Positions 42,601 to 50,677 of a stretch of DNA of 64,000 nt are shown in pieces. Every line of letters starts with the position of its first letter. Position 1 is the stretch's first letter. Origin of the DNA: Magnetospirillum moscoviense (GTDB taxonomy: Bacteria; Pseudomonadota; Alphaproteobacteria; Rhodospirillales; Magnetospirillaceae); the NCBI RefSeq assembly GCF_001650635.1, contig NZ_LWQU01000130.1:62001-126000 (forward strand). Reading direction: 5' to 3'. Below the pieces are notes generated by a model. That model was not told where the DNA came from. It made no database searches and was given only the letters and a program-made list of their open reading frames with translations. A program made the position numbers and the translations under genes.

Positions 42601-45109
42601 TGGCGGCGACCACCGGAATCAGGGTCGGCAGGATGATGGTCGACAATATGAAGGCCGTCCAGATCAGGGCCTGGTCCAGCGGTAACGCCACGCCGGCGGC
42701 AAGGGCCATGATTGCGGTGGGGGCCGACAGGGTGCGGCGCAGATTGTCCACCATCTTCCAGCGGCCGATGGCGGGAACGCCGCCGCCGGCCCGACCGGCC
42801 CCGCGGCCGAAGATCCACGGCAGAAGCTGCCAATCGCCGCGCGCCCAGCGATGGCTGCGCAACGAGCAGACGTCGTAGCGGGCGGGAAATTCCTCGATCA
42901 CCTCTACATCGGTCGCCAGTCCGGCCCGGGCGAACACGCCTTCGAACAGATCGTGGCTGAGCAGCGAGCATTCCGGCACCCGGCCGGCAAGGGCGGCTTC
43001 GAAGGCATCGACGTCATAGATCCCCTTGCCGGCATAGGAGCCCTCGCCGAACAAATCCTGATAGACGTCGGAAACCGCCGAGGCATAAGGGTCGATCCCG
43101 CTCAGACTGGAGAAAATGCGCTGAAACAGCGACCCCTCGGTGCCGATGGGCAGCGACGGCGTGACGCGGGGTTGCAACACGGCATAGCCATCGATGACCC
43201 GGCCGCCCGCGCTGTCGAACCGGGGGTGGTTGAGCGGATGCGCCATCTTGCCGATCAGCCGGCGCACCGTGTCGCGCGGCAGACGGGAGTCGGAATCCAG
43301 GGTCACCACGTAGCGAACATCCGAAGGCACCATGCCGCCGATGAACGAGGTGTCGGTGGCGCCGCGCAGCAGACGGTTCAACTCGTGCAGCTTGCCGCGC
43401 TTGCGCTCCCAGCCGATCCACCGACCCTCGCCGGGATTCCACTGGCGGCGCCGGTGAAGCAGCAGGAATCGCGGGCGGCCGCCGGGAGCCGGACCGTAGC
43501 GGGCGTTCAGCCGATCGATTCCGTGGATTGCCGCGACAAGAAGCGCCTGGTCCCCGTCGACCTGCTCGGTCACCGCATCGGTCCAGTCCGACAGCAAGGC
43601 GAAATGGAGATGCCCGCCCAGGCTGGCGAGATGATGTACCTCCAGGCTCTCGACCTGTTGATCGATACCTTCCTTCGAGGTCAGCAACGTCGGAACCGCC
43701 ACCACCGTCCGCAACGAAGCCGGCACGCCGTCGCGCAGTTCCATGGCCGGCAACAGCGTCGCATGAAAACCCGCGGTGACCGCGCGATTGACCAGGGCCA
43801 CCGCCGCGTCGATGGCGGGGATCAGACCCAGCCCCGCCAGAAGTCCCAGTCCCCAGCCCCCCAGGCCGCCCATGAACAGGATCGTCAGCGGCAGCGCCAG
43901 AAGACACCCGGTGGTCAGCATGATGGCCAAGCCAAAACCGCCTATGCCGGGAGTTCCGACCAGGCGCCGCAGCCGAACCCGCACCGGTACGCGATATCCC
44001 AAGGTGGCCTCGAACGCCTCGCGGCCGGCGGACAAGAGATGGTAACCGGGGTCGACCTGGCGCGGATCGCTCCCCGACGACATGGCCGCCGCCGCCCGCA
44101 CCGCCAGTTGCGCCACCTCGATCTCGCCTCGCTTCGCCCCCAGGGCCAGATCCTCGACGGCGGTGCGATAGAGGTTGCGTGTGGGAAAGTCCATGTCGCT
44201 GAAGCCGGGGGCGCCGGCCAGCACCTCGTTAACCAGACTGATGCCCTCGAAGAACTCGGTCCAATCGACATCGGAAATCAGGCGCAGGCTGGTGATGATA
44301 TTGCGAACGGTCACGGTCGAGGCGCCCTGCTGCCGGTGCACTTCGCGAACCACCGCCTCGGCGTTGGTTCCCTGGGCGGCAAGACGCTCGTCGAGCATGG
44401 TCAGGGCCGGGGTGATCCGTGGGTCCTGATCACGCAGCCGGTGCAGCAATTGCACGGCGAACGGGTCGGAAAACGGCCGCCGCTTCTGGTCGGCCAGCAC
44501 CACCGGCAGCGGCTCGGCCGCCCCCAGCAATCGATCGGCCAATCCGTCGGCCTGCTGGCGGGCCAGGCGGTTGCGCATGATCGCATCGGCCAGGCGCCGC
44601 AAGTTCTCGATCAGCACCACCTTCAAGGTGATGCCCAGCGCCCACAATTCCCCGATGGTCAGCGGCTGGACCTGCTGATAGGCCAGAACATAGCGGCGCA
44701 GCATCAAGGAATCGAACCGGCTGTCGGTATGGGCGACGAATCCCCAGGCGATCCCGAACACCCGCGGATAGCCGGCGAACGGACCGACGGCCAGCTTGGG
44801 CAGTTGGCGATAGAATCCCGGCGGCAATTGGGCGCGGATATCGCTGATCTGCCGCTCGACCAGATGGTAATTGTCGATCAGCCACTCGGCAGCCGGCGTG
44901 ATGGCCGCGCCCGCGGAAATGGTCGTCACCAGAAGACGATAGGCCGCCAGCAGCACCGAGCCATTGTCGGCCAAACGGTCGGCCAACGGATGGCCCCTGA
45001 TCAGTTTGGGCGTCACCGTCTGCGCCTCGGCCAGGCTTCGGCCGTGTTCCTCCAGCCGCCCGACGCTGAACAATTCTTCGCGAATCGGCGGCAGGCAATC
45101 CAAGGACAT
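36623..45109 (-). CDS. ndvB: cyclic beta-1,2-glucan synthase NdvB
   Basis: About 2828 residues, the usual size for NdvB. The order is an N-terminal domain, membrane helices near residue 390 and again about 800-970, a GT84 glucosyltransferase between them (YVVTLDSDSRLP near 605, RWARGDWQLLPW), then two carbohydrate-binding repeats and a C-terminal GH94 phosphorylase-like domain (GTGDWNDGMNRVGEGGQGES near 2510) that sets chain length. It makes cyclic osmoregulated periplasmic glucans from UDP-glucose. The start is uncertain: the ATG at 45109 lacks a good ribosome site, while an AGGAGG lies upstream near 45160, six bases before an in-frame CTG. Confidence 0.95.
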   Translation of the reverse strand: MSLDCLPPIREELFSVGRLEEHGRSLAEAQTVTPKLIRGHPLADRLADNGSVLLAAYRLLVTTISAGAAITPAAEWLIDNYHLVERQISDIRAQLPPGFYRQLPKLAVGPFAGYPRVFGIAWGFVAHTDSRFDSLMLRRYVLAYQQVQPLTIGELWALGITLKVVLIENLRRLADAIMRNRLARQQADGLADRLLGAAEPLPVVLADQKRRPFSDPFAVQLLHRLRDQDPRITPALTMLDERLAAQGTNAEAVVREVHRQQGASTVTVRNIITSLRLISDVDWTEFFEGISLVNEVLAGAPGFSDMDFPTRNLYRTAVEDLALGAKRGEIEVAQLAVRAAAAMSSGSDPRQVDPGYHLLSAGREAFEATLGYRVPVRVRLRRLVGTPGIGGFGLAIMLTTGCLLALPLTILFMGGLGGWGLGLLAGLGLIPAIDAAVALVNRAVTAGFHATLLPAMELRDGVPASLRTVVAVPTLLTSKEGIDQQVESLEVHHLASLGGHLHFALLSDWTDAVTEQVDGDQALLVAAIHGIDRLNARYGPAPGGRPRFLLLHRRRQWNPGEGRWIGWERKRGKLHELNRLLRGATDTSFIGGMVPSDVRYVVTLDSDSRLPRDTVRRLIGKMAHPLNHPRFDSAGGRVIDGYAVLQPRVTPSLPIGTEGSLFQRIFSSLSGIDPYASAVSDVYQDLFGEGSYAGKGIYDVDAFEAALAGRVPECSLLSHDLFEGVFARAGLATDVEVIEEFPARYDVCSLRSHRWARGDWQLLPWIFGRGAGRAGGGVPAIGRWKMVDNLRRTLSAPTAIMALAAGVALPLDQALIWTAFILSTIILPTLIPVVAAIAPCRREVSLISHLRALAADLGLAASLSGLIITFLAHTAWVMGDAIIRTVWRLFVSRIHLLEWVPAAQAANGARLGPAGFTRRMVGGMVLGVPAVAVALIAAQPGSWIVALAFAALWAIAPAVAWWASRSPAVAGRIPVTAADRAILRLTARRTWRYFETTVTALDHMLPPDNFQEDPVPVLAHRTSPTNIGLYLLSVVSARDFGWIGTDEAMDRIEATLATMAGLERFNGHFYNWYDTRDLRVLEPKYVSSVDSGNLAGHLIALANACREWQGRERGTQEVLAGLLDAIALTRDEVAHLRDGRQTQTVTLGQLDDALAALAALAGQTPIGPEPVARLWSELAASAEIMVDIARALAMERDDPAAGDMLFWAGACVASIASQRRDLGQNLAVARNNRAEAIAGTARGLAVGMQFAFLLDRERMLLSIGYLPAEASQDGNCYDLLASEARLASFFAIAKGDIPARHWFRLGRSVTPVAHRAALISWSGSMFEYLMPSLVMRAPAGSLIEQTARLAVRRQIDYADGLALPWGISESAFNARDLELTYQYSNFGVPGLGLKRGLGENLVIAPYATALATMVDPAAAAANLTRLAAAGGRGRHGFYEALDYTPARVPAGQTVTIVRAFMAHHQGMTIVAIANALFDGVMRARFHADPMIQATELLLQERVPRDMSVAHAWAAEVQSDTRADGVEPSGGRRFSSANQATPAVLLLSNGRFATMLTTAGSGYSRWGNMAVTRWREDSTCDDSGSAIFLCDTQSGAFWSAGLQPTAIEPDEYHVAFNEDRAEFTRRDGTLTTSMEVLVSPEDDAEVRRVSISNSGPLPRVIEVTSYAELVLTTQGNDIAHPAFYKLFVETELLPAQGAIVATRRRRSASEPEVWAAHLSVVDGEVIGPLEIETDRSRFLGRSRGVRSPLAMVDGRPLSGTVGAVLDPVFALRRRVRVAPGAVVRIAFWTMLASTRTGLLDSIDRHRSATAFARAATLAWTQAQVQLHHLGISAGESAVFQRLAGHVIHATPLVRPISDTISRGAGPQSGLWGLGISGDLPIVFLRIADLEYLQIVHELLQAHEYWRLKCLAVDLVILNEHQSSYVQDLHVALETLVRTSQSRAAGGGDGPQGRVFLLRAALVPDEVQHLLAAVARIVLVAHRGTLSEQLNWGGRFAGTQDLPAARRPGRKSPSTPLPPPLPLEFFNGLGGFAEDGREYVTILGPGQATPAPWVNVVANPEFGFQVPTEGGGFTWSVNSHENQITPWSNDPVSDRSGEAFYLYDRDARAVWSPTALPIRDEAATYVARHGWGYSRFEHTAHGIASDLVQFVPMNGSVKISRLVLRNRSGRVRHLSATAYVEWILGAARALSCPFLITGIDGKTGAMFARNPWNAAFGSRVAFLDLGGRQTDWTGDRREFIGRNGSLASPLALAGARAGVGAGRLSNRVGAGLDPCGVMRTAFTLPADGEIEIVCFLGQAASDDEAQSLIAHYRAADLDAVFAEVRSHWTGVLGRVAVKTPDRSMDLMLNGWLLYQTLVCRFWARSGFYQGSGAYGFRDQLQDGMALVGCRPDLTRAHLLRAASRQFIEGDVQHWWLPHSGQGVRTRISDDRVWLGHAVAHYVDATGDKAVLDQSVPFLEGEKLAEGEHDSFYLPRRSDQAASLFEHCARGLDLGLSLGSHGLPLMGTGDWNDGMNRVGEGGQGESVWLGWLLYATLMAFVPLAQARGQDVRAARWKAHTVALQAALEGAGWDGAWYRRGYFDDGTPLGSATSQECRIDAIAQSWAVLSGAADPERARQAMAAVERDLIRPQDGVALLFAPPFDKTTLEPGYVKGYPPGIRENGGQYTHAALWSVMAFAAQGQGDKAGALFSMLNPINHAKTRSALLRYKVEPYVVAADIYARPPHVGRGGWTWYTGSAGWMQRAGIESILGACLHGDILRFGPCIPKGWGGFELVLNFGAARIEIAVENPSGVESGITYATFDSTVVEQRPLYISLIDDGMTHYLHVIMG

Positions 45110-45585
45110 GGGCCAACGTCGGCACCACAATGCCCGCCGCAGAAATCCGGCCAGACGATTCCTCCTGCATGATGAAAGCAACCTCGATCCCCCCTTGGTG
45201 AGAATGCCGCGATGTCATTGCTCTACAGAGCGACGACGGACGCGGGCACCCGATGGCGGGTCGGCGCGGTACGTGCGATGCCTGAAGAAGGAGAAATGAA
45301 CCGGGTTTACGCCCTAGCCACACAATAGCGGACCAGTGCGGGAGGAATGCAGGGTCGGAAAATACCGAAGTCGGGCATTCGCCACGCCGCGAACCGGCTC
45401 CGGCGGGTCCGATGCCGCCCGTGTGACGGGAGTAAATTCCGAACCTCCCAATGCTGCGCAGCACCAATGTAGTGTGCCGCGGTCGGCTGGGCCTGGGTAT
45501 CGACCGGCGCCTAGCGGCCCCTAACAAATGTAGGTCTGCCAGTAATTTGGGCCACCCGACAAAATAACCATGTTACAATTAATCG
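45110..45585. promoter_or_regulatory. divergent intergenic region, 476 bp
   Basis: Lies between ndvB (leftward) and the CheB/CheR-kinase fusion (rightward). The first 70 bp may encode an ndvB N-terminal extension. I see no convincing gene: short plus-strand frames near 45270-45330 and 45346-45470 have purine-rich leaders but no recognisable product. The end, from about 45530, is AT-richer and probably holds the promoter for the signalling gene. Confidence 0.45.
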
Positions 45586-48500
45586 ATGCGCGTTTCCGGG
45601 GCGCAAGCTGAGAGATACTCCCAAATGCAGAACCAAGAGATGCCGCCGTCCGGCGCACCGGAACCGCAGCACAGCCAGGAATGCTTTCCCGTTGTTGGCA
45701 TTGGCGCATCGGCCGGCGGACTTGACGCCTGCGAAAAACTTCTGTCCGCCATGCCAGATGCAATCGGCGCCGCCTTCATTCTGGTGCAGCACCTGGATCC
45801 GACCCACAAAAGCCTGATGGTCGACCTGCTGGCCAAGCATTCGGGCATGGTGGTAAGGCAGGCCGCCGACGGCATGGTGGTCGAGCCCAATTCCGTCTAT
45901 GTCATTCCGCCGGGAACCTACCTGTCCGTCGCCGACGGCACCCTGCGCCTGACGGCGCCGCAGGCGCGCCACGGCACCCGCCTGCCCTTCGATTTCCTGC
46001 TGCACTCGCTGGCCGATGAATATGGCGCACGGTCGGCCTGCGTCGTCCTTTCCGGCACCGGAAGCGACGGCAGCCTGGGACTGAGGTCGATCAAGGCCAG
46101 ATCGGGTCTGGTCATCGCACAAGATCCCGACCAGGCCGGCTATGACGGCATGCCCCGAAGCGCGATCTCCACCGGCGATGTCGATCAAGTGCTTTTGGTG
46201 GAAAGCATCCCTGCCGTTCTGGCGGATTTTTCCCACCGGCTGTCCCTCTCCCTTTCCGACGACCAGGATGCGAAGCCGGCCGATCGCGAGGACTGGCTGC
46301 CCGAGATCATCAGCCACCTGCGGGCCCAGACCTCGCACGACTTCACGCTTTACAAGCGCGGCACGCTGCAACGCCGTATCCTGCGGCGCATGGGGACCGA
46401 CACCATCAGCCCGGGCGATATGGCGCGCTACCTTGACCGCCTGCGGGCAGAACCGGACGAGGCCGAGCTTCTGGCCAAGGACCTGTTGATCAACGTCACC
46501 AGCTTCTTTCGCGATCAGAAGGTGTTCGAGTTCCTGTCGGAAAACATCATCCCCGACCTGATCGCCCGGCGACAGGCGGACAACACCCTGCGCGTCTGGA
46601 TCGCCGGGTGCAGCACCGGCGAGGAGGTCTATTCGCTCGCCATGCTTCTGCGCGAGCAGATCACGGTGACGGCCGGCAGCACCAAGGTGCAGATCTTCGC
46701 ATCCGACGCCGACCCCGATGCCGTGGCCGCCGCCCGCGAGGGTCTGTACCCGGAAACCATCGCCGCCGACGTTTCAGAGGCGCGACTGACCCGGTTCTTC
46801 ATCAAGGAAGGCCACAATTACCGGGTTACCCCCGAACTGCGCACCATGGCGGTTTTCACCGTGCATGACGTGTTGTGCGACCCGCCCTTCTCGCACCTGG
46901 ACCTGATTTCCTGCCGCAACCTGCTGATCTATTTGCGTCCCGAGGCGCAGGCCAAGGTGATTTCGCTGTTCCACTTCGCCTTGCGCGACGGCGGCATTCT
47001 CCTGCTCGGCAGTTCCGAAACCGTCGGGAGCAGCGAAAGCCGCTTCCGCGTCGTGTCGAAACCAGAGCGGATCTATCGACAGATCGGCCGCCACCGTCCC
47101 GGCGATCTGGGCCTGTCCCCGGCCTCGGCCCCGGGAATCCGCCCGGCCACACGGGTGGGGCAGTCCGCCGGTGCCTCGCGCCAGGCGGTGTTGGCCGAAC
47201 TGTGCCGCCGGATGGTGTTGGACGCCTTCGCGCCGGCAGCCATCCTGATCAACCGCAAGTTCGAGTGCCTTTATCTGCTGGGGCCGACCGACCGCTATCT
47301 GAGCGTCACGCCCGGCTATCCGACCCATGACCTGCTGTCGCTGGCGCGGCCCGACCTGCGCACCAAACTGAGATCGGCCATTCACAAGGCCAGCCAGGAC
47401 GGCGCCAGGACGGTGGTGGCCGGCGGCACGGTCAGCCATGACGGCTTCGATCATGCCTTCGCCATCGATGTGCAGCCGGTGGCCCATGAAGGCGAAGACC
47501 TGTTGCTGGTCTGCTTCATTGACGCCCCCCAGCAGACGGAGGCGACGCCAGCGGTCGCACCGGCGGATCGCACGCGCGTTGCCGAATTGGAATTGGAACT
47601 TGAAGCGACGCGGTCGGAATTGCTGGGCGCCATCCGCGATCTTGAATTGTCGAGTGAAGAGCAGAAAGTCATCAACGAGGAAGCCCTGTCTGTCAACGAA
47701 GAATATCAGTCAACAAACGAAGAAATACTGACGTCAAAAGAGGAACTTCAGTCGCTGAACGAGGAGCTTACCGCACTCAACAGTCAGCTTCAGGAAACCC
47801 TGGAGCAACAGCGCACGACAGCGAACGATCTGGAAAACATTCTATGCAGCACTGACCTTGCCACGATATTCCTAGACCTTGCATTCAACATCAGGTTCTT
47901 CACCCCAAGGACAAAGAATATCTTCAGCGTCATTCATTCCGATATCGGCCGCCCCCTGGCCGACCTGAGTTCGCTGGCCGAAGATCCCACCTTGCTGGAA
48001 GATGCGCAGACGGTGGCGCGCACCCTTGAGCCGCTGGAGCACGAAGTCGAAGCCCGCAACGGCAGTTGGTACCTGCGCCGCATCCTTCCCTATCGCACCA
48101 AGGAAAACGGGGTCGAAGGCGTGGTGATCACCTTCACCGACGTCACCGAGCGGCACAGGATCGCGGACGCCCTGGAGGCCGCCACGCAGCAGGCGCAAGG
48201 GGCCAACATCGCCAAGTCCCAGTTCCTGGCCGCCGCCAGCCACGATCTTCGCCAGCCGCTGCAGACCCTGACGCTTCTTCAGGGATTGCTGGAATCCACG
48301 GTGACCGGCGATACCGCCCGGGACCTGGTCGCCCGCTTCGACGAAACGCTGGGCGCCATGTCGGGTATGCTGAACACCTTGCTCGACATCAATCAGCTGG
48401 AGGTCGGCACCGTTCATCCCGAGCGGGTCGATTTCATGATCAACAAGATCCTGACCTCCCTTGCCTCCGAATTCAGCTATCATGCTCAGTCGCGCAATCT

Positions 48501-49992
48501 GACCCTTCGCGTGATGCCGTGCACCATGATCATCAACAGCGACCCGCGCCTGCTGGAGCAGATGATCCGAAATCTGCTGTCCAATGCGTTGAAGTACACC
48601 CAAACCGGCAAGGTGCTTCTGGGCTGCCGCCGCCGGGCCGGACGGCTGAGCATCGAGGTGTGGGACACCGGCATCGGCATTCCCGCAGACCAGATCGACG
48701 CGATTTTCAGCGAACATTATCAGATCGATAATCCGGCCCGGGAACGCGGCCGGGGGCTTGGCCTTGGCCTGTCCATAGTCCAGCGGCTTGGCACCTTGCT
48801 GGACCACCACATCCGGGTCGACTCAAGGCCGGGCCAGGGCTCGATGTTCGCCATCGAGGTGGGACCGATCGCGCCCGCGTCGCCTTGCTCCACCCAACGC
48901 CCGAGCCATGGTGTGACCTCGTGGGCCGCTCCCCGCAACGGCCAGATCCTGATCGTCGAGGACGACCCCGAGGTCCGCGACCTTCTTCAGCTCTATATCC
49001 GGGCCGAGGGTCTTCGCTCCGCCTCGGCCTATGACGGCATCGCGGCCATGGAGATGGTCACCGCCGGAGCCATCCACCCCGATTTGCTCCTGTCGGATTT
49101 CAACCTGCCCAACGGCATGGACGGCGCCCAGCTGGCGACCAATATCCGATCCCACCTTGGCCGCCAAATCCCGGCCATCATCCTGACCGGAGACATCTCG
49201 ACCGAGACGTCGCGGGCCATTTCACGGGCCAATTGCATCAAGATCAACAAACCGGTGCGATTGCAGGACCTGAAGCGGACCATCCTCATCCATCTTCCCA
49301 CGCTGCCACCCACTGCTCCCGCAGCGGCCCGTCCGACCGAGAAATCGGCCGAGCCGGCACACGACTCCCCCACGGTCCATGTGGTCGATGACGACGACCA
49401 GATTCGCGACACCATCCGCGAACTCCTGGAAGGAGTCGGGCTGGCGGTCGAGGATTATGCGTCCTCCGAGGCGTTTCTGGCCTCGTTCCGGCCCGGCCGC
49501 GAAGCCTGCCTGCTGATCGACGCCTATTTGCCGGGAATGAGCGGCATCGATCTGCTGCACCGTCTGAAGGATACCAACCAGAACCTGCCGTCCATCATGA
49601 TCACCGGCCACGGCGATGTTCCCGTCGCGGTCGAGGCGATGAAGGCCGGCGCCCTGGATTTCATCGAAAAGCCGGTCGGCCAGGCCAAATTGCTGGACTG
49701 CGTCAGGCATGCCATCGACCTGTCCCGAGACGCCGTCAAACTGACGAGCTGGCGGGAAACGGCCGCCAACCATCTGGCCAGCCTGACCCCCCGGCAACGC
49801 CAGATCATGGAACTGGTTCTGGCCGGCCACCCCAGCAAGAACATCGCCGCCGACCTGGGCATCAGTCAGCGCACGGTGGAAAACCACCGCGCCTCGATCA
49901 TGAAAAAGACGCGCGCCAAGTCGCTTCCCGCCCTTGCCCGTCTGGCCGTCGCCGCCGGCAAGGCCGGACAGGAAAGCCGACCCGACGAGTGA
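45586..49992 (+). CDS. CheB-CheR-PAS-histidine kinase-REC-REC-LuxR hybrid signalling protein
   Basis: 1468 residues. Domains: CheB methylesterase (about 38-215; GIGASAGGLDA, QHLDPTHKS), CheR methyltransferase (about 240-500; WIAGCSTGEEVYSLAML), a coiled coil (about 660-755; EEYQSTNEEILTSKEELQSL), PAS (755-858), HisKA (SHDLRQPLQTL near 883), HATPase (GRGLGLGLSIV near 1055), receiver 1 (near 1120; ILIVEDDPEVRDL), receiver 2 (near 1262; VHVVDDDDQIRDT) and a FixJ/LuxR DNA-binding domain (LTPRQRQIMELVLAGHPSKN). All steps from sensing to DNA binding lie in one chain. No membrane helices or chemoreceptors are near. The start may instead be the ATG at 45625. Confidence 0.93.
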   Translation: MRVSGAQAERYSQMQNQEMPPSGAPEPQHSQECFPVVGIGASAGGLDACEKLLSAMPDAIGAAFILVQHLDPTHKSLMVDLLAKHSGMVVRQAADGMVVEPNSVYVIPPGTYLSVADGTLRLTAPQARHGTRLPFDFLLHSLADEYGARSACVVLSGTGSDGSLGLRSIKARSGLVIAQDPDQAGYDGMPRSAISTGDVDQVLLVESIPAVLADFSHRLSLSLSDDQDAKPADREDWLPEIISHLRAQTSHDFTLYKRGTLQRRILRRMGTDTISPGDMARYLDRLRAEPDEAELLAKDLLINVTSFFRDQKVFEFLSENIIPDLIARRQADNTLRVWIAGCSTGEEVYSLAMLLREQITVTAGSTKVQIFASDADPDAVAAAREGLYPETIAADVSEARLTRFFIKEGHNYRVTPELRTMAVFTVHDVLCDPPFSHLDLISCRNLLIYLRPEAQAKVISLFHFALRDGGILLLGSSETVGSSESRFRVVSKPERIYRQIGRHRPGDLGLSPASAPGIRPATRVGQSAGASRQAVLAELCRRMVLDAFAPAAILINRKFECLYLLGPTDRYLSVTPGYPTHDLLSLARPDLRTKLRSAIHKASQDGARTVVAGGTVSHDGFDHAFAIDVQPVAHEGEDLLLVCFIDAPQQTEATPAVAPADRTRVAELELELEATRSELLGAIRDLELSSEEQKVINEEALSVNEEYQSTNEEILTSKEELQSLNEELTALNSQLQETLEQQRTTANDLENILCSTDLATIFLDLAFNIRFFTPRTKNIFSVIHSDIGRPLADLSSLAEDPTLLEDAQTVARTLEPLEHEVEARNGSWYLRRILPYRTKENGVEGVVITFTDVTERHRIADALEAATQQAQGANIAKSQFLAAASHDLRQPLQTLTLLQGLLESTVTGDTARDLVARFDETLGAMSGMLNTLLDINQLEVGTVHPERVDFMINKILTSLASEFSYHAQSRNLTLRVMPCTMIINSDPRLLEQMIRNLLSNALKYTQTGKVLLGCRRRAGRLSIEVWDTGIGIPADQIDAIFSEHYQIDNPARERGRGLGLGLSIVQRLGTLLDHHIRVDSRPGQGSMFAIEVGPIAPASPCSTQRPSHGVTSWAAPRNGQILIVEDDPEVRDLLQLYIRAEGLRSASAYDGIAAMEMVTAGAIHPDLLLSDFNLPNGMDGAQLATNIRSHLGRQIPAIILTGDISTETSRAISRANCIKINKPVRLQDLKRTILIHLPTLPPTAPAAARPTEKSAEPAHDSPTVHVVDDDDQIRDTIRELLEGVGLAVEDYASSEAFLASFRPGREACLLIDAYLPGMSGIDLLHRLKDTNQNLPSIMITGHGDVPVAVEAMKAGALDFIEKPVGQAKLLDCVRHAIDLSRDAVKLTSWRETAANHLASLTPRQRQIMELVLAGHPSKNIAADLGISQRTVENHRASIMKKTRAKSLPALARLAVAAGKAGQESRPDE

Positions 49993-50030
49993 TACCGGCC
50001 AACCTTTGATGTGACTCGTTGGCCGGTATC
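49991..50030 (+). terminator. terminator hairpin after the signalling fusion gene
   Basis: Perfect 13-bp stem GATACCGGCCAAC/GTTGGCCGGTATC with a 14-base loop; the left arm begins inside the TGA stop codon. Further GC hairpins follow immediately. Confidence 0.75.
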
Positions 50031-50320
50031 CTGCCGCCATTGCGGCGGCGGCCAAGCCCGCGGATGCGGGCGCCCGGCCGAGGGGCATTCACCAATCACG
50101 AACCGAATACAGACCCTGCAAAACGCTGCTGCCGATTGGCGGCAGGCGCCAGTCTTCGTGCGCACGAAGGTCAGGCATTATGTTGGTATATTCCACCCCT
50201 CCTCAAACCAACAACATTACAAGTATTATACATAGTACGTACATTTCAGATCGCGACATCACACATGCTCGCAATGCATCCAGTTCAACTGGATACATAC
50301 ATACCCAAGGAATTCATACG
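50031..50320. promoter_or_regulatory. hairpin-rich then AT-rich intergenic region
   Basis: No gene seen. It holds GCCGCC/GGCGGC, CCCGC/GCGGG and CTGCCG/CGGCAG stems, then a perfect 16-bp palindrome CTTCGTGCGCACGAAG (50154-50169). After 50170 the DNA becomes AT-rich and contains GTACGTAC and the palindrome ATCCAGTT-C-AACTGGAT (50278-50294) just upstream of the DUF3309 gene, presumably its promoter and operator. Confidence 0.5.
50278..50294. promoter_or_regulatory. operator-like palindrome before the DUF3309 gene
   Basis: Perfect 8-bp inverted repeat around a single base, 27 bases upstream of the start codon, overlapping where a promoter or leader would lie. Regulator unknown. Confidence 0.4.
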
Positions 50321-50479
50321 ATGAGCTTAGGAACAATTCTGCTGATCGTGCTGGTTCTATTCCTGATCGGGGCTCTTCCCCGCTGGCCGCATAGCGCCGG
50401 GTGGGGATACTACCCTAGCGGCGGACTCGGCCTGATTTTGTTGATCGTCGTCATCTTGCTACTCACCGGGCGACTATAG
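50321..50479 (+). CDS. DUF3309 small membrane protein
   Basis: 52 residues, nearly all in two membrane helices (MSLGTILLIVLVLFLIGALP and GLGLILLIVVILLLTGRL) joined by the conserved WGYYPSGG turn. This is the standard form of the DUF3309 family of alphaproteobacterial small membrane proteins, often stress-induced; molecular function unknown. AAGGAA lies about eight bases upstream of the ATG. It is monocistronic. Confidence 0.88.
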   Translation: MSLGTILLIVLVLFLIGALPRWPHSAGWGYYPSGGLGLILLIVVILLLTGRL

Positions 50480-50612
50480 CCAAATAACCTGGGTATTTTC
50501 CGACGCTGTACCAACAGCGACGCAAGGTAATACCCTGCACATCCGCAATAATGAGACAACTTCTTAATTTCCGGCAGACAATCTAGAGCCTCAGACGGTT
50601 TCCGCATGCCGC

Positions 50613-50630
50613 CTCATTATCGATGATGAG
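50613..50630. promoter_or_regulatory. near-palindrome upstream of the OmpA lipoprotein gene
   Basis: CTCATTATCGATGATGAG, an 18-base palindrome with one mismatched pair, 47 bases upstream of the start. A partial copy of its arm (ATAATGAGAC) occurs about 80 bases earlier. Possible operator. Confidence 0.35.
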
Positions 50631-50677
50631 ACATGCAAGATTATCTGTTTTTCCAAATGTATCCAAGGAGAACACAG

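Noticed and set aside
45346-45470. Short plus-strand frame of about 40 codons with a GGGAGGA leader upstream of the signalling gene
   Set aside because: Arg/Cys-rich translation without recognisable features; purine-rich leaders arise often by chance in this DNA. Not supported without expression data.
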